NCBI GenBank assembly: GCA_016716745.1
Contig: JADJVD010000001.1
Span: 248,001 to 312,000, forward strand
Direction: 5' to 3'
Source: Hyphomicrobiales bacterium
GTDB taxonomy: Bacteria; Pseudomonadota; Alphaproteobacteria; Rhizobiales; Beijerinckiaceae
Length of the DNA stretch: 64,000 nucleotides
Below are positions 24,887 through 36,079 of the stretch, one piece after another. Within the stretch, counting starts at the first letter, position 1, and the number at the start of each line of letters is the position of its first letter. Both the position numbers and the translations under genes were made by a program. Under the pieces are notes generated by a model. That model made no database searches. It saw only the letters and a program-made list of their open reading frames with translations, and was not told the DNA's origin.

Positions 24887-25201
24887 TCAGAGGCGCGCGA
24901 CAGGGCCGTCGACGCGCAGGCGGTCGACCTCGGCGCGCAGCTTGTGCGCCTCGAGCCCGCGCGCGCGCGCGGCGCGGCGATGTTTACCTTGCGCAAGCCA
25001 TGCGGCGACGCCGCCGATCAACGCGCCCAGCGCGACGGCGGCGAGGATGACGACGAACAACGGCGCGGTCAGCCGCAGATCGGTGAGCGACAGTGCGAAG
25101 GGATCGAGCGAGACGTCGACCGGCGCGCGATTGGCGACCGACAGACCGACCACCGCGAGGATCAGCGGGACGAGAATCAACGCTTTGAACAATGCCTTCA
25201 T
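24887..25201 (-). CDS. lapA: LapA-family (DUF1049) membrane protein
   Basis: 104 residues with two TM helices (ALILVPLILAVVGLSVANRA and LFVVILAAVALGALIGGVAA) and a basic cytoplasmic coil (AARARGLEAHKLRAEVDRLR). The NRAPVDVSLDPF segment is the LapA pattern. In E. coli LapA works with LapB in control of lipopolysaccharide synthesis. It follows ihfB by 16 bases, the common alphaproteobacterial arrangement. Confidence 0.85.
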   Translation of the reverse strand: MKALFKALILVPLILAVVGLSVANRAPVDVSLDPFALSLTDLRLTAPLFVVILAAVALGALIGGVAAWLAQGKHRRAARARGLEAHKLRAEVDRLRVDGPVARL

Positions 25202-25217
25202 GCCCTCACCGACCGCG

Positions 25218-25502
25218 TTACGATCCCTCGTTCAGCCGCTCGCGCAGCTCCTTGCCCGTCTTGAAGAACGGAACGCTCTTCTCCTGCACCTCGACATGCG
25301 TGCCGGTGCGCGGATTGCGGCCGACGCGGGCGTTGCGGCGCTTGACGGAGAACGCGCCGAAACCACGCAGCTCGACGCGATCGCCGCGCGCCATAGCCCC
25401 GGCGATCTCGTCGAGAATCGCGTTGACAACGTTCTCGACGTCGCGCTGATAGAGATGCGGATTGCGCTCGGCGATCCTTTGAACCAATTCGGACTTGATC
25501 AC
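25218..25502 (-). CDS. ihfB: Integration host factor beta subunit
   Basis: 94 residues, complete HU/IHF fold: MIKSELVQRIAERNPHLYQR, DVENVVNAILDEIAGAMARG and the DNA-binding arm RGFGAFSVKRRNARVGRNPR with TGTHVEVQEKSVPFFKTGKE. The Pro that wedges into DNA is in GRNPRTG. IHF bends DNA at promoters, replication and recombination sites. Confidence 0.96.
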   Translation of the reverse strand: MIKSELVQRIAERNPHLYQRDVENVVNAILDEIAGAMARGDRVELRGFGAFSVKRRNARVGRNPRTGTHVEVQEKSVPFFKTGKELRERLNEGS

Positions 25503-25560
25503 TACCGTCCCCCAACGGGCTGCGCCGGCTTTCCGGCCAAAACAACATCAAATCAATAAT

Positions 25561-25576
25561 TTCCGGCGCACCGGAA
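25561..25576 (-). terminator. Hairpin just after sppA stop, likely terminator
   Basis: TTCCGG-CGCA-CCGGAA on the forward strand, a perfect 6-base stem with a 4-base loop, two bases past the sppA stop codon. On the reverse strand it is followed by an AT-rich tract (ATTATTGATTTG). It may end sppA transcripts before ihfB. Confidence 0.5.
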
Positions 25577-25578
25577 TA

Positions 25579-26535
25579 TTAACCCTGCCAAATGGCCAGT
25601 AGACCGTCAAGATTCAGGGCGTCATCCGCGTCGGCGCGTCGCAGCGTCGCCGCCAGACGCTCGAAACCGAGGCCCTCGATCGCCCAGGCGCTCAGGCTGA
25701 AAAGGCCGAAGCGCAAATTGCGGTCCCGCTTCCATTCCCGCGCCGGCGTCTTGACCGGGATGTTCTTCTCCGCCGCCAGCCAGTCGCGGGCGGCGCGCTC
25801 GCCGCCGATGCGGTCGACCAGCTTCAGCTCCACGCCCTGCCGGCCGGTGAAGACGCGCCCGTCCGTCACCTTGTCGAGCGCGGCCTGATCGAGACCGCGC
25901 CGCGTCTTCACCAGATCCTTGAACCAGGCGTAGGAGTCGGCGACCAGCGCGGCGATGGCGGCGCGGGCGGCCTCGTCGGTCGGCTCGAACGGGCTCGGCG
26001 CGGCCTTCAGCGGCGATGACTTCACCGTGTCGACCTTGACGCCGACCGTCTCCAGCAATTTCACCACGTTGGGATACTGGAACAGCACGCCGATCGAGCC
26101 GACGAGCGAATTGCCTTCGGCGACGATCTGGTCGGCGCCGATGGCGGCGATGTAGCCGCCGGAGGCCGCCATCGTGCCGACCACGGCGACGACCGGCTTC
26201 TTCTCCGACAGGCGGCGGATTTCCTCGTAGAGCCGCTCCGAGCCGGCGGTGGTGCCGCCGGGGCTGTCGATCATCAGCAGCGCGGCGCGCGCCGTTTTCG
26301 ACGCGCCGACGTCGCGCAGCAATTTCAGCGTCGCCTCGTCGCCGGTGATGACCCCGGTGATCGCCACCTTCGCCACATGCTCGCCGCCGGGGGGGCCGTC
26401 GCGGCCGGCCGCAAGCAGGCCCGCGCCGACGATGGCGAGCGCCGCGACGCCGAACGCCACGGCTCGCCACCAGGTGAGCTTGCGACGCAGCGCCCGGCGG
26501 TCGGCGATCTGGTCGGGACTTGGGAGGCTCGACAT
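25579..26535 (-). CDS. sppA: Signal peptide peptidase SppA (S49 family)
   Basis: 318 residues. One N-terminal TM helix (AVAFGVAALAIVGAGLLAAG). S49 motifs: AALLMIDSPGGTTAGSERLY, VVAVVGTMAASGGYIAAIGA with the catalytic Ser in ASGGY, GSIGVLFQYPNVVKLLETVG and VKSSPLKAAPSPFEP with the catalytic Lys. It degrades cleaved signal peptides in the inner membrane. Start at ATG 26535. A divergent gene starts 90 bases away. Confidence 0.94.
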   Translation of the reverse strand: MSSLPSPDQIADRRALRRKLTWWRAVAFGVAALAIVGAGLLAAGRDGPPGGEHVAKVAITGVITGDEATLKLLRDVGASKTARAALLMIDSPGGTTAGSERLYEEIRRLSEKKPVVAVVGTMAASGGYIAAIGADQIVAEGNSLVGSIGVLFQYPNVVKLLETVGVKVDTVKSSPLKAAPSPFEPTDEAARAAIAALVADSYAWFKDLVKTRRGLDQAALDKVTDGRVFTGRQGVELKLVDRIGGERAARDWLAAEKNIPVKTPAREWKRDRNLRFGLFSLSAWAIEGLGFERLAATLRRADADDALNLDGLLAIWQG

Positions 26536-26625
26536 CTGCGGTCCGATCGGCAAAGGAGGGGCCGGACCATAGGTCGCGGGCTCCGGACGGGCAAGCCGCC
26601 GGCCGCCTCTGGTCGGGAGCGCGGC

Positions 26626-27237
26626 ATGTCGGTTGCGGGCTATCTGCTGTTTCTGTCGGTCTACCTCGTCGCCGTCGCCTCGCCGGGGCCGGCCGTCGCC
26701 GCCGTGGTGGCGCGGGCGCTGGCGACCGGTTTTTCCCGCACCCTGCCCTTCATCGCCGGCGTCACGCTCGGCGATCTGATCTGGTTCTGGCTGTCGGCGG
26801 CGGGGCTGGCGGTGGTCGCCGAGCGGTTCCACCTCGCCTTCCTCGTCGTCAAATACGCCGGCGTTCTCTATCTGCTCTGGCTCGCCGTGAAACTGTGGCG
26901 CGCCCCGACGGCGACGGGCGAGCCGCCCGCGCAGGCGCGCGGGGACGGGTTTCGCCTGTTCCTCGGCGGGCTGTCGCTGACCATGGGCAACCCGAAGGTG
27001 ATGGTGTTCTTCCTCGCCATCCTGCCGAACCTGATCGACGTCGGCCGCGTCTCGTGGGACGCGCTGGCGCTGGCGAGCCTGACGATCGTCGTCGCGCTGC
27101 CTGTCGTCATGATGGGCTACGCCGGCCTCGCCGACCGCGCCCGCCGCTTCGTCGCCAGCGCGACGGCGCAGCGCCGCCTGAACCGCGCCACGGCCGGGCT
27201 GATGGCGGGCGTCGCCGCCGCCGTGGCGGCGCGATGA
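26626..27237 (+). CDS. LysE/RhtB family amino-acid exporter
   Basis: 203 residues, about six TM helices. Family motifs: LVAVASPGPAVAAVVARALA (the conserved PGP), IAGVTLGDLIWFWLSAAGLA, VVKYAGVLYLLWLAVKLWRA and SLTMGNPKVMVFFLAILPNL. LysE-type proteins export amino acids or related solutes; the substrate is unknown. GGGAG precedes ATG 26626 by 7 bases. The recQ gene starts 10 bases downstream. Confidence 0.88.
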   Translation: MSVAGYLLFLSVYLVAVASPGPAVAAVVARALATGFSRTLPFIAGVTLGDLIWFWLSAAGLAVVAERFHLAFLVVKYAGVLYLLWLAVKLWRAPTATGEPPAQARGDGFRLFLGGLSLTMGNPKVMVFFLAILPNLIDVGRVSWDALALASLTIVVALPVVMMGYAGLADRARRFVASATAQRRLNRATAGLMAGVAAAVAAR

Positions 27238-27247
27238 GGGACGCGCG

Positions 27248-29088
27248 ATGACGGACATGACGGCGGCGCGGGCGGCGCTGTCCAGCGTCTTCGGCTACGC
27301 CGACTTCCGGCCCGGACAGGCCGAGATCATCGCCGCCCACCGCGCCGGCCGGCCGACGCTCGCGGTGATGCCGACGGGCTCGGGAAAATCCATGTGCTAC
27401 CAGCTCCCCGCCATTCTCGACGGCGGGCTGACGGTCGTCGTCTCGCCGCTGATCGCGCTGATGCGCGATCAGGTGGGCGCGCTGGAGCGTCAGGGCGTCG
27501 CCGCCGCGGCGCTCAACTCGTCCAACAGCGAGGCGGAGACGGCGGCCGTCTGGCGGGCGATCCGCGAGAAGAGCCTGCGCCTCATCTATGTCGCGCCCGA
27601 GCGGCTGATGATCGAGGGGTTCGCCGAGCGGCTGAAGAGCGCCGGGGCGTCGCGCCTGGCCGTCGACGAGGCCCATTGCGTCTCCGAATGGGGGCATGAT
27701 TTCCGCCCCGAATACCGCCAGATCGCCCGCGCCGCGGCCGCGATGGGCCATCCCGCCGTGCTGGCGCTGACCGCCACCGCCGGACGGGCGACGCGGGCCG
27801 ACATCGTCGAGCGGCTGTTCCCGGACGAGGCGCCCGAGATCTTCGTCCACTCCTTCGACCGGCCGAACATTTCGCTCGCCTTCGCCGAGAAGGCCGCCCC
27901 GCGCAAGCAGATCGTGGCGTTTCTGGCGCGTCGGCGCGGGCAGAGCGGCATCGTCTATTGCGCCAGCCGGGCGGGAACCGAGCGCCTCGCCGACGCGCTC
28001 AACGCGCATGGCTTCGACGCGCTCGCCTATCACGCCGGTCTCGATTCCGAGACGCGCCGGCGCCGGCAGGACCGCTTCCTGCAGGAGGACGGCGTCGTGA
28101 TGGTGGCGACCGTCGCCTTCGGCATGGGCGTCAACAAGCCGGACGTGCGCTTCGTCATCCACGCCGACATGCCGTCCTCGGTCGAGGCCTACTATCAGGA
28201 GATCGGCCGGGCCGGACGCGACGGCCTGCCGGCCGAGACGCTCACCCTCTATTCGCTCGAGGACATGGCGCTGCGCCGCCGCCAGATCGACGAGAAGGCG
28301 CTCGACGAGACGCGGATGCGGATCGAGCACCGGCGCCTCGGCGCGCTCGCCATGCTGTGCGAGGGCGCGGGCTGCCGGCGCCAGCAATTGCTGGGCTATT
28401 TCGACGAGGCCTCGACACCGTGCGGGGCCTGCGACCATTGCCTCGGCCACATCCGCCTGCGCGACGCGACGCTGGAGGCGCAGAAGGCGCTCTCGGCGGT
28501 GGCGCGCACCGGCCAACGCTTCGGCGCGGGCCACATCGCCGACGTGCTGACGGGAACCGACAGCCCCGCCGTGCAGCGCCACGGCCATGCCGGGATCAAG
28601 ACCTTCGGCGTCGGCGCCGACCGGCCGCGCGCGCACTGGATGGGGCTGGTGCGCCAGCTCTTCGCCGTGCAGGCGCTGGCCGAGGCGAGCGCCGAGCATG
28701 GCGGCTTCCGCCTCACCGAGAAGCGGCGAGGCGATCCTGTTCGGCCGCGAGCGGGGTGGAGTTGCCGGAGCTGAAAGCCCCGAGCGCGACGCGCGCCGAC
28801 GCGCAAGGGCGCCGCGCCGCCCGGCGCGCGGCGAGCGAGGCCGCCGAGGCCGGCCCGGCCGGCGCGATCCTGACCGCGCTGAAGCGCAAGCGGCTCGAAC
28901 TCGCTCGCGGGGAAGGCGTGGCCGCCTACATGATCTTCGCCGACCGGACGCTGATCGAGATGGCCGAGGCGCAGCCCGCGAGCCTCGCGCAGATGCGGGC
29001 GATCTCGGGCGTCGGCGAGACCAAACTGAAGCGCTACGGCGAGGCGTTTCTGGAGGCGCTGCGAGGTGGAACGATAGTACTTATATAA
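27248..29088 (+). CDS. recQ: ATP-dependent DNA helicase RecQ (two frame changes near 3' end)
   Basis: About 613 residues when joined. Walker A MPTGSGKSMCYQLPA, DEAH box AVDEAHCVSEWGHDFRPEYR, motif VI region ADMPSSVEAYYQEIGRAGRD, zinc-binding Cys set (CEGAGCRRQQLLGYF, CGACDHC), winged helix, then the HRDC domain (LELARGEGVAAYMIFADRTL, ISGVGETKLKRYGEAFLEAL). The frame changes at about 28717-28729 and again at 28751-28759; between them the third frame reads GEAILFGRERGG, so all three pieces form one protein. The last residues (GGTIVLI) come from the AT-rich junction and are probably not native. RecQ unwinds recombination intermediates. Confidence 0.92.
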
Positions 29089-29109
29089 AACATTTGATTG
29101 TCGTTCCAC
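29066..29109. repeat. 9-base inverted repeat at the recQ/island junction
   Basis: GTGGAACGA at 29066-29074 and its exact complement TCGTTCCAC at 29101-29109, 26 bases apart. It straddles the recQ stop and the change from GC-rich to AT-rich sequence. No T run follows, so it is not a normal terminator; it may mark the end of the inserted island. Confidence 0.45.
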
Positions 29110-29190
29110 GCTTAATCACAAGCATATTCATCCAGTGCCGTTATTCTGCCTGACCGATCAGAGGCACGGCGCAATATATTTGACACTTTT

Positions 29191-29844
29191 TTACGATAAC
29201 CACGTCGCAAGGCGGAGGGACGATTTTGCACTCCTCACAGCGAGCATGGGAAACGCAATCATCGCATGTTCAGGTAAAAATGCATGGATATTCATGTCTC
29301 CTGCGTATTGTAGAACAATTTTTCGAATTCCCCCATCAACAAAATGAAACATTTCGTAGATATCATCCATATTCATACAATAATTACTATAGTTGACTTC
29401 CTCTCTTTTCTGTTGTATCCAATCAAATGCGCTATTAACCCCAATATAGCCATTCAATTGGTGATTATTGAATGTTTGTGAGAACTCTTTAAATGCACAT
29501 TTGTGACTACTGCGCGCGTCAGCGTATTTTAGTTGCGTTGGGCTTGAGCCAGTTATACACTCAATTTTCATTGGCTTTTTTAGATTGTAATACAAACATA
29601 TTGCATTGCTAAATAATATTGACTTGACTGCAAAAAATGCTGAATAGTACATTTGTATTACCGGCCAACTTCTATACCCCAATTCTAGGGAGGTTAGGCC
29701 CGAGATCAATGACAGAACCGCTGAACGATAGAGCCAAGCCCCATCCAATGCCGCTGCTTTACGAAGCTTCTCTGCTCCATTTCGATCTAGCACAAACGCG
29801 CGTTCTCCATAGCACTGGGATATTTCGATTTTAGTAAATGTCAT
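29191..29844 (-). CDS. Unknown AT-rich island protein, possibly HEPN-like
   Basis: 217 residues, AT-rich codon use. The central part WPVIQMYYSAFFAVKSILFS resembles the helix with YYSAFFAAR-type motif in HEPN-like and related toxin/defence proteins, and REEVNYSNY resembles a second conserved Asn-Tyr element near the end of that fold. No Rx4-6H catalytic motif is clear. The ATG at 29844 follows the stop of the DGQHR gene by 2 bases, so the two are surely one operon and the protein is likely a partner of that gene. The HEPN suggestion is weak; function unknown. Confidence 0.55.
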   Translation of the reverse strand: MTFTKIEISQCYGERAFVLDRNGAEKLRKAAALDGAWLYRSAVLSLISGLTSLELGYRSWPVIQMYYSAFFAVKSILFSNAICLYYNLKKPMKIECITGSSPTQLKYADARSSHKCAFKEFSQTFNNHQLNGYIGVNSAFDWIQQKREEVNYSNYCMNMDDIYEMFHFVDGGIRKIVLQYAGDMNIHAFLPEHAMIAFPMLAVRSAKSSLRLATWLS

Positions 29845-29846
29845 AA

Positions 29847-30911
29847 CTATATCTCAAATTTGTTTTCTTCAGGATCATCTATAACGAACGCATTATTTAA
29901 TCTCTTGTAAATAGTCGCTACAGAGTTTTTTCCACCGAGCCCTTTTACCTCATCTTGCATAATCAAATTCTCAATATCAAACCCCACGCAGTTTGCTATG
30001 ACATTTATTTTGAAACTCCGCTTTTTTGTGCAGTATGGGATTACTCGTTTTCTGAAAAACTCAATCGCAGCCGTAAATCCTGCGGCATACAGGAACACGT
30101 TTTTTGACGTTAGCCAACGGTCACCGTACGGTGAGGCAAGGGCCCTAAAGAAATTCAACAGGATTTGCGATTGCGCAGCGAAATCACTAACATTTATTTG
30201 CTCAAAATCACCTTTCTCTTCAACTAATGGTTTTAATGCAGCAACTGCTGTTGCTAGAGAAATACCGCCTCTTTCATATCTCGATGACGGAAATTTTATT
30301 AACTGCAAATATGGAGAATCTGATTCTTCATCCAAAAATTTTGCCAGATCAGTTGCCCTCTGTATATCCATATCTGCTATATGTTCTGATGCCTCGCTGA
30401 ATAGATCATATACAAGACTTTTTGGAACTGGCTTCTGTTCTGTATTAATAGATATAAATATATCTGCACATTTTTGTGTCGTTAGATTTTCAAATATGGC
30501 GACCGGTATCTCAAAATCATGAATCTTAATATTTCTTGTCAACGCTGCAGCAATTCCGGCCCGCCTATGTTGTCCATCAATAACCTGCGCGCCCCTTTCA
30601 ATAACGGGAACATGTAAAATATTGCTTTTCCTTTCTATTTTGAACGCCTGATTATTCCAATTTAGAACAAGAGTCGTCGGAAAAATACCGACCTCATTTG
30701 TAAAATCCCGAATTGAGGCGATTCTCTTGTTATTAAGATATCTTTGAACGGCTCCTTCTTCGTCATGCACACCTCGGATGCTTACGTAGGTCATTTTGAC
30801 CAAGGCCCAAGCTGGAAGTGTTGTCAAAACAAAGGTCAGATCCCTTTGTCTAACGTTCACAAAATCGCACTTAATTGTCGGCGGTGAAGAGTTCTTGGTT
30901 GGCTGGGTCAT
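29847..30911 (-). CDS. DGQHR-domain (DndB-like) protein of the AT-rich island
   Basis: 354 residues from ATG 30911; a GTG at 30938 would add 9. The motif VIERGAQVIDGQHRRAGIAA is the DGQHR signature of the DndB family (ParB/sulfiredoxin-like fold). It is followed by IPVAIFENLTTQKCADIFIS and INTEQKPVPKSLVYDLF, both typical. DndB regulates DNA phosphorothioation genes; related DpdB acts in 7-deazaguanine DNA modification; many stand-alone members have no known function. No dndA/C/D/E or dpd genes are seen here. It is the first gene of a two-gene operon with the 217-residue protein. Defence role is inference from family and context. Confidence 0.8.
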   Translation of the reverse strand: MTQPTKNSSPPTIKCDFVNVRQRDLTFVLTTLPAWALVKMTYVSIRGVHDEEGAVQRYLNNKRIASIRDFTNEVGIFPTTLVLNWNNQAFKIERKSNILHVPVIERGAQVIDGQHRRAGIAAALTRNIKIHDFEIPVAIFENLTTQKCADIFISINTEQKPVPKSLVYDLFSEASEHIADMDIQRATDLAKFLDEESDSPYLQLIKFPSSRYERGGISLATAVAALKPLVEEKGDFEQINVSDFAAQSQILLNFFRALASPYGDRWLTSKNVFLYAAGFTAAIEFFRKRVIPYCTKKRSFKINVIANCVGFDIENLIMQDEVKGLGGKNSVATIYKRLNNAFVIDDPEENKFEI

Positions 30912-31098
30912 AATACCATGCTCGTTCAATGTGGCCACTTTCTCAGTAGCCTATATCCATTCCTTACGTTCTGCTAGCCTCAGGCTCGGAGCTGCGGCCT
31001 AGGCCGGTGGTTCTCTTTCCCATTTACGGGCGATGGATGATACGATCTGACTTCCGAGCAAACTGTCAAATGTCGATTCGCACCGGAAAAGCCCCCGC

Positions 31099-33564
<2,466 letters not shown>

Positions 33565-33658
33565 CGAGGGCGGCGCCCACCGCGCCCGATTTTGCCGGCG
33601 CACGGCCCGGGTCTAGGATCGGCGCGAGAGCGCGCTTCATCCTCCGGGGATACGTCGC

Positions 33659-35782
33659 ATGAACGAGGCAACGATCACCTCATCTGGCTCCGGCCCCGCT
33701 CTCGAATGCGACATCGTGATGGCCGGCGGCGTCACCAGCGGCGTCGTCTATCCCGGCGCCGTCGTCGCCATCGCGCGGCGCTACCGGTTTCGCGCCATCG
33801 GCGGCGCCTCTGTCGGCGCGCTTGTGGCGGCTGCCGTGGCGGCCGCCGAATACGGGCGCCGCACCGGCAAGAACCCTACCGCGTTCCAGACCATCGCGAC
33901 GCAGCCCGCCTTTCTCGGCGCGGCGACAGAGGACGGCCGCACGCGACTGTTCCATCTCTTCGCGGCACAAGCGCAGACGGCGCCGCTGTTCCGCCTCGTC
34001 GCGCCGCTGTTCGCGTCGTCGAGCGCGTGGGCGCGCATCGGCGGCGCGGCGGCCGCGACGCTGCGCGCCCCCGCCATCGCCGCGCCCGTGATCGTCGCGG
34101 CGCTCGTCGGCCTCGGCGCCGCCGCGCAGCTCTGGCCGAGCCATCCGATAGGGGCCGCCGTCGCTGCGCTCGCCGCACTCGCGCTCGGCGTCGTCACATG
34201 GATCGCGATGACCGTCGGACATCTCAGAAAGGTCTGGCTGCCGGCCTGGCGCGCCAACAATTACGGTCTGTGCACGGGCTACGACGCGCGCGCCGACGAC
34301 GAAACGCCGTCGCTGACGGGATGGCTGCACGCGCTCGTGCAATCGCTCGCCCGACGCGGGCCGAACGATTCGCCGCTGACCTTCGGCGAGTTGTGGACGC
34401 TCGCCGACACGCCGGACGGCGCCGACGAAACCGGCGAACGGCAGATCGACCTCGCCATGGTGACGAGCGATCTCAGCCACGGACGCAGCGCGCAACTGCC
34501 GTTCATCGAGTCGCCGTGGCCGCTCTATGTCGACGCCGACACGCTGCGCCGCATGTTTCCGACCGCGATCGCGCATTGGATCGAGACACATCCCGGCCGC
34601 GCGAGCGATCCGCGCGTCGTCGTTCCGGACGGGACGATCCGTCTGCCCGCCCCGCGCGACCTGCCGATCGTCTTCGCCGCGCGCCTGTCGCTGAGCTTCC
34701 CCGTGCTGTTGTCGGCGACGCCATTGTGGACGCCGGACTATCGCAATGCGCGCGAGGGCCGCATTCCGCTGCATCGCGTCTGGTTCTCGGATGGCGGGCT
34801 CACCTCGAATTTTCCGCTGCACTTCTTCGATTCGCCGCTGCCGAGCCGGCCGACCTTCTGTCTCAACCTCGTCGACGCGCAGGCCGACGCGCCAGTGGAG
34901 AAGGGCGACGCGCGCGCGGCGGAGAATTCGACGAGTCGCGCGCGCCAGGCGCGCGAGCCATCGTCGTCCGTCGACGACGCCGACGCGTGGCGCTTCGTGT
35001 CGATGCTGCGCCGAAACGCCGTGGCGCTGCCGGCCTATGCGCCGTTCGATACGGCGCAGGGCGCCGGCGCGCTCGCCTTCTTCGGCGCGATTCTCAACAC
35101 GGCGCGGTTCTGGAACGACAACCAGCTCCTGCTGGCGCCCGGCATGCGGGAGCGGATCGTCAACATCGCGCTGCGCGAGGACGAAGGCGGGCTGAACCTC
35201 AACATGCCCGCGCGGACGCTCGCCGAACTCGACCGGCGCGGCAAGGCGGCCGGCGAACTCATCGCCGCACGCTTCGATCCGGACGAGAGGGTCGATCCGA
35301 AGACCGGCGGGCCGAACGAACCCGCCTTTCCCAATCACCGCTGGGTGCGCTACCGCAATTTCATGGCCGCGTTCGAGGAGTTGAGCCGGCGCTACGCAAG
35401 CGCCCTGCGCCGCAGCGACGCGGCGGCCAAGGCGCGCGGCGAACCGGACATCGCGGCGATGATCGACGGCGACGCCCGCGGTCTGATCGGCTATCCCGCG
35501 CCGGCGCGCGCCCGGCCCTTCTTCCATTGGGCGACGGGCGCCTTCGACGACCTCGCCCGCGCGATGGCGGCGCGCACGCAGGCGGACCGGTTCGCCACCT
35601 TCGACCGCCGCCGCCGCGCCGATCCCGTCCGCGCAGCCAACCGGCGCGTCGCGCGCGACGGCGCCGCCGCGCCGCGCCCGAAGATGCGGCTCAGACTGCG
35701 GCCGATGGTCGACAGCGACCCGCGCGCCGAGTTCGCCGATCCGCCGGAGAGGATCGAGCCGCAACCGGGGACGGACGCATGA
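33659..35782 (+). CDS. Large patatin-like phospholipase with membrane segments
   Basis: 707 residues. Patatin motifs: oxyanion loop MAGGVTSGVVYPGAVVAIAR, nucleophile elbow AIGGASVGALVAA (Ser51) and catalytic Asp378 in FSDGGLTSNFPLHFF. Two likely TM helices interrupt the fold at about residues 136-190 (PVIVAALVGLGAAAQLW, ALAALALGVVTWIAMTVG). The C-terminal ~300 residues have no recognised domain. Patatins release fatty acids from membrane lipids; roles range from lipid turnover to CBASS effectors. Here there is no cyclase. The following small gene overlaps by ATGA, so the pair acts together. Gap to gyrB is 94 bases. Confidence 0.85.
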   Translation: MNEATITSSGSGPALECDIVMAGGVTSGVVYPGAVVAIARRYRFRAIGGASVGALVAAAVAAAEYGRRTGKNPTAFQTIATQPAFLGAATEDGRTRLFHLFAAQAQTAPLFRLVAPLFASSSAWARIGGAAAATLRAPAIAAPVIVAALVGLGAAAQLWPSHPIGAAVAALAALALGVVTWIAMTVGHLRKVWLPAWRANNYGLCTGYDARADDETPSLTGWLHALVQSLARRGPNDSPLTFGELWTLADTPDGADETGERQIDLAMVTSDLSHGRSAQLPFIESPWPLYVDADTLRRMFPTAIAHWIETHPGRASDPRVVVPDGTIRLPAPRDLPIVFAARLSLSFPVLLSATPLWTPDYRNAREGRIPLHRVWFSDGGLTSNFPLHFFDSPLPSRPTFCLNLVDAQADAPVEKGDARAAENSTSRARQAREPSSSVDDADAWRFVSMLRRNAVALPAYAPFDTAQGAGALAFFGAILNTARFWNDNQLLLAPGMRERIVNIALREDEGGLNLNMPARTLAELDRRGKAAGELIAARFDPDERVDPKTGGPNEPAFPNHRWVRYRNFMAAFEELSRRYASALRRSDAAAKARGEPDIAAMIDGDARGLIGYPAPARARPFFHWATGAFDDLARAMAARTQADRFATFDRRRRADPVRAANRRVARDGAAAPRPKMRLRLRPMVDSDPRAEFADPPERIEPQPGTDA

Positions 35783-36072
35783 CCAGGCTGTTGCTACGCG
35801 TCGCCTCGGTCTCGCTCGACGCGACCTCCGCTTCGAGCGTCCGCGTCGTCGCGACCGGCGAGGCCTCGAGCGGGGGGTGGACGCGCGTGCGCCTCGCGCA
35901 GCGCGCGAACGCGCCGGCCGACGGCATGATCCATCTCGATTTCGTCGGCGAGGCGCCGACCGGCGTCGTCATTCAGGCGCTGCAGCCGGCGATGGCCGCG
36001 CGCGTCGTCGCACGGCGCGGCCGCGGCGTCGTCGTGCGCGCCCGCGACAATGCGATGAAGGCCTATTTCTGA
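35779..36072 (+). CDS. Small partner protein of the patatin gene
   Basis: 97 residues. ATG at 35779 overlaps the patatin stop (ATGA), so it is translationally coupled. The sequence looks like a small all-beta domain (LLLRVASVSLDATSASSVRV, MIHLDFVGEAPTGVVIQALQ, RVVARRGRGVVVRARDNAMK). No family recognised. It may be a regulator or immunity partner of the lipase, which is only an inference from coupling. Confidence 0.7.
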   Translation: MTRLLLRVASVSLDATSASSVRVVATGEASSGGWTRVRLAQRANAPADGMIHLDFVGEAPTGVVIQALQPAMAARVVARRGRGVVVRARDNAMKAYF

Positions 36073-36079
36073 GGCCGCG

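Larger units (their letters stand above)
29075..31060. mobile_element. AT-rich two-gene island between recQ and gyrB
   Basis: Base composition falls abruptly after about 29075 and recovers before gyrB: line samples are 15 of 60 G+C (29341-29400) and 23 of 60 (30301-30360), against a high-GC background on both sides. The island holds two adjoining reverse-strand genes and no integrase, transposase or tRNA. Codon use is unlike all neighbours. Foreign origin is a strong inference; the exact ends and the insertion mechanism are not visible. Confidence 0.7.

Noticed and set aside
29075..31060. Complete Dnd or Dpd DNA-modification system
   Set aside because: Only a DGQHR protein and one unknown partner are present; no cysteine desulfurase, sulfotransferase-like or DpdA-type genes.
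33659..35782. Patatin gene as part of a CBASS defence operon
   Set aside because: No CD-NTase, Cap2 or Cap3 genes are present nearby; only the small coupled partner is seen.
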